A stretch of DNA of 64,000 bases from Amblyomma americanum. Lineage: Eukaryota > Arthropoda > Arachnida > Ixodida > Ixodidae. The first letter of the stretch is position 1. Each line of letters starts with the position of its first letter. Shown here piece by piece: positions 61,815 through 64,000 of the stretch. Under the pieces are notes generated by a model, which was given only the letters and a program-made list of their open reading frames with translations, did not search any database and was not told where the DNA came from. The position numbers and the translations under genes are program-made. The stretch spans positions 39,555 through 103,554 of the forward strand of contig NW_027526727.1 in the NCBI RefSeq assembly GCF_052857255.1, given 5' to 3'.

Positions 61815-64000
61815 CACAACACATCGGTTTTACAAGTGTTCCTCTGATACGCGTCTAAACTTTTTCTCTTATAACTGCGCGAAAAGCATGTATTCGTGCT
61901 TAATACAACGAAACAAGCTGTTTCAGACCGAAACGAGCTAAATCTGAACGCGTCGGTTTTACAAGTGTTCCTCTGATACGCGTCAAAACTTTTTCTCTTA
62001 TAACTGCGCGAAAAGCATGTATTCTTGCTTATTACAGCGAAACAAGCTGTTTTAAACCGAAACGAGATAAATCACAACACATCGGTATTACAAGTGTTCC
62101 ACGTGATACTCGTCAAAACTTTTTCTCTTATAACTGCGCGAAAAGCATGTATTCGTGCTTAATACAACGAAACAAGCTGTTTTAGACCGAAACGAGCTAA
62201 ATCTGAACACATCGGTTTTACAAGTATCCACGTGATACTCGTCAAAACTTTTTCTCTTATAACTGCGCGAAAAGCATGTATTCTTGCTTAATACAAACGA
62301 AACAAGCTGTTTTAGACCGAAACGAGCTAAATCACAACACATCGGTTTTACAAGTGTCTCTGATACGCGTCAAAACTTTTTCTTCTATAACTGCGCGTAA
62401 AGCATGTATTCGTGCCTAATACAACGAAACAAGTTGTTTTAGACAGAAACGAGCTAAATCTGAACACATCGGTTTTACAAGTGTTCCTCTGATACGCGGC
62501 AAAACTTTTTCTCTTATAACTGCGCGAAAAGCATGTATTCTTGCTTAATACAGCGAAACAAGCTGTTTTAGACCGAAACGAGCTAAATCACAACACATCG
62601 GTTTTACAAGTGTTCCTCTAATACGCGTCAAAACATTTTCTCTTATAACTGCGCGAAAAGCATGTATTCTTGCTTAATACAGCGAAACAAGCTGTTTTAG
62701 ACCGAAACGAGCTAAATCACAACACATCGGTTTTACAAGTGTTCCTCTGATACGCGTCAAAACTTTTTCTCTTATAACTGCGCGAAAAGCATGTATTCTT
62801 GCTTAATACAGCGAAACAAGCTGTTTTAGACCGAAATGAGCTAAATCACAACACATCGGTTTTACAAGTGTTCCTCTGATACGCGTCAAATTTTTTCTCT
62901 TATAACTGCGCGAAAAGCATGTATTCTTGCTTAATACAGCGAAACAAGCTGTTTTAGACCAAAACGAGCTAAATCACAACACATCGGTTTTACAAGTGTT
63001 CCTCTGATACGCGTCAACTCTTTTTTCTCTTATAACTGCGCGAAAAGCATGTATTCGTGCTTAGTCCAACGAAACAAGCTGTTTTAGACCGAAACGAGGG
63101 TAAATCTGAACACATCGGTTTTACAAGTGTCCCTGTGACACGCCTTTAAAGCTTTTTCTCTTATCACTGCGCGAAAGCATGTATTTCTGCTTAATACAGC
63201 GAAACAAGCTGTTCTAGACCGAAACGAGCTAAATCACAACACATCGGTTTTACAATTGTTCCTCTGATACGCGTCTAAACTTTTTCTCTTATAACTGCGC
63301 GAAAAGCATGTATTCTTGCTTAATACAACGAAACAAGCTGTTTTAGACCGAAATGAGCTAAATCACAACACATCGGTTTTACAAGTGTTCCTCTGATACG
63401 CGTCAAAACTTTTTCTCTTATAACTGCGCGAAAAGCATGTATTCTTGCTTAATACAGCGAAACAAGCTGTTTTAGACCGAAACGAGCTAAATCACAACAC
63501 ATCGGTATTACAAGTGTTCCACGTGATACTCGTCAAAACGTTTTCTCTTATAACTGCGCGAAAAGCATGTATTCGTGCTTAATACAACGAAACAAGCTGT
63601 TTTAGACCGAAACGAGCTAAATCTGAACACTTCGGTTTTACAAGTATCCACGTGATACTCAAAACTTTTTCTCTTATAACTGCGCGAAAAGCATGTATTC
63701 TTGCTTAATACAACGAAACAAGCTGTTTTAGACCGAAACGAGCTAAATCACAACACATCGGTTTTACAAGTGTCTCTCTGATACGCGTCAAAACTTTTTC
63801 TTCTATAACTGCGCGTAAAGCATGTATTCTTGCTTAGTACAACGAAACAAGCTGTTTTAGACCGAAACGAGCTAAATCTGAACACATCGGTTTTACAAGT
63901 ATCCACGTGATACTCGTCAAAACTTTTTCTCTTATAACTGCGCGAAAAGCATGTATTCTTGCTTAATACAAACGAAACAAGCTGTTTTAGACCGAAACGA
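61815..64000 (+). repeat. Block 4 HOR G5 (partial, cut by window end)
   Basis: This stretch begins as G3 and G4 do but leaves their order at about 62,410 and follows the layout at 44,290-44,940 instead, 18,044 bp upstream. The private marks GACAGAAACGAG and ACGCGGCAAAAC are shared (44,399/62,442 and 44,453/62,496). A class f/e/g stretch follows, and the seven-monomer module starts at 63,235 and is cut by the window edge. Confidence 0.8.

Larger units (their letters stand above)
1..64000 (+). repeat. Satellite array, ~129 bp monomer, about 495 tandem copies
   Basis: The entire window is a head-to-tail array of one monomer family, with no inverted segment and no interruption by unrelated sequence. 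Landmarks found in nearly every monomer, in order, are an ACATCGG block, a variable 20-25 bp segment, a short T tract with TTATAACTGCGCG, AAGCATGTATT, GCTTAATAC and GTTTTAGACCGAAACGAG. Monomers divide into two phases by their first bases, CACAAC or CTGAAC. Variable-segment classes include TGTTCCTCTGATACGCGTC, TATCCACGTGATACTCGTC, TGTCTCTCTAATACGCGTC and a CCTTTAAAGC form. Both window edges cut the array, so its true length is unknown. Stretches not listed separately below contain only ordinary members of this family. No genes are supported anywhere. The type of host (plant or animal) cannot be told from the sequence. Confidence 0.98.

Noticed and set aside
1..64000. CRISPR array
   Set aside because: The repeats are 128-131 bp with no unique spacers between them, and no cas genes are present.
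1..64000. Ribosomal intergenic spacer repeats
   Set aside because: Short tandem repeats do occur in rDNA spacers, but 64 kb without any rRNA segment and with multi-kilobase HORs does not fit a spacer.
1..64000. Transposon or LTR element within the array
   Set aside because: I saw no break in the 129 bp register by foreign sequence, no terminal repeats with target duplications, and no polymerase or transposase motifs.

Overview
The whole 64 kb window is one uninterrupted tandem satellite array, all in one orientation, and it enters and leaves the window mid-array. The basic monomer is about 129 bp (variants run from 128 to 131 bp), which gives roughly 495 monomers. I see no protein-coding gene, rRNA, tRNA, transposon or CRISPR array. 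The open frames that can be drawn are fragments of the repeat read on the minus strand; they recur because 129 bp is exactly 43 codons.

This is eukaryotic satellite DNA, of the kind found in centromeric, pericentromeric or subtelomeric heterochromatin of plants and many animals. The sequence does not identify the organism. The reference monomer (1-129) is about 39% GC by hand count. It holds eight CpG dinucleotides, an observed/expected ratio near 1.7, so it lacks the CpG loss usual in old, heavily methylated repeats.

The monomers are arranged in nested higher-order repeats (HORs), and the HOR family changes along the window. Block 1 (130-12,426) has three copies of a unit, about 3.49 kb, 4.59 kb and 4.22 kb as annotated, with the second and third repeating at a 4.33 kb offset. 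Block 2 (11,564-30,474) has nearly three copies of a 6.78 kb unit, the second shortened by a 586 bp deletion. Block 3 (30,085 to about 37,184) returns to a block-1-like layout of about 4.26 kb, with a very recent 1,160 bp tandem duplication. Block 4 (37,185-64,000) is a mosaic of shorter HORs at offsets of about 2,967/2,580, 3,215, 2,322 and 3,354 bp, several of them exact multiples of 129.

The array records its own history. An eight-copy family of 196 bp fused monomers marks one 62 bp deletion that was later amplified. Chimeric monomers mark in-register unequal exchange. A three-monomer cassette recurs in blocks 1, 3 and 4. Three islands rich in private one-base indels (14.78-16.31, 21.53-22.19 and 44.38-50.36 kb) look like residual assembly or consensus error rather than biology.

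Within the monomer the notable sequence features are overlapping short inverted repeats and, in one monomer class, a CACGTG E-box inside a longer dyad. A role in centromere or chromatin function is possible but is inference only.
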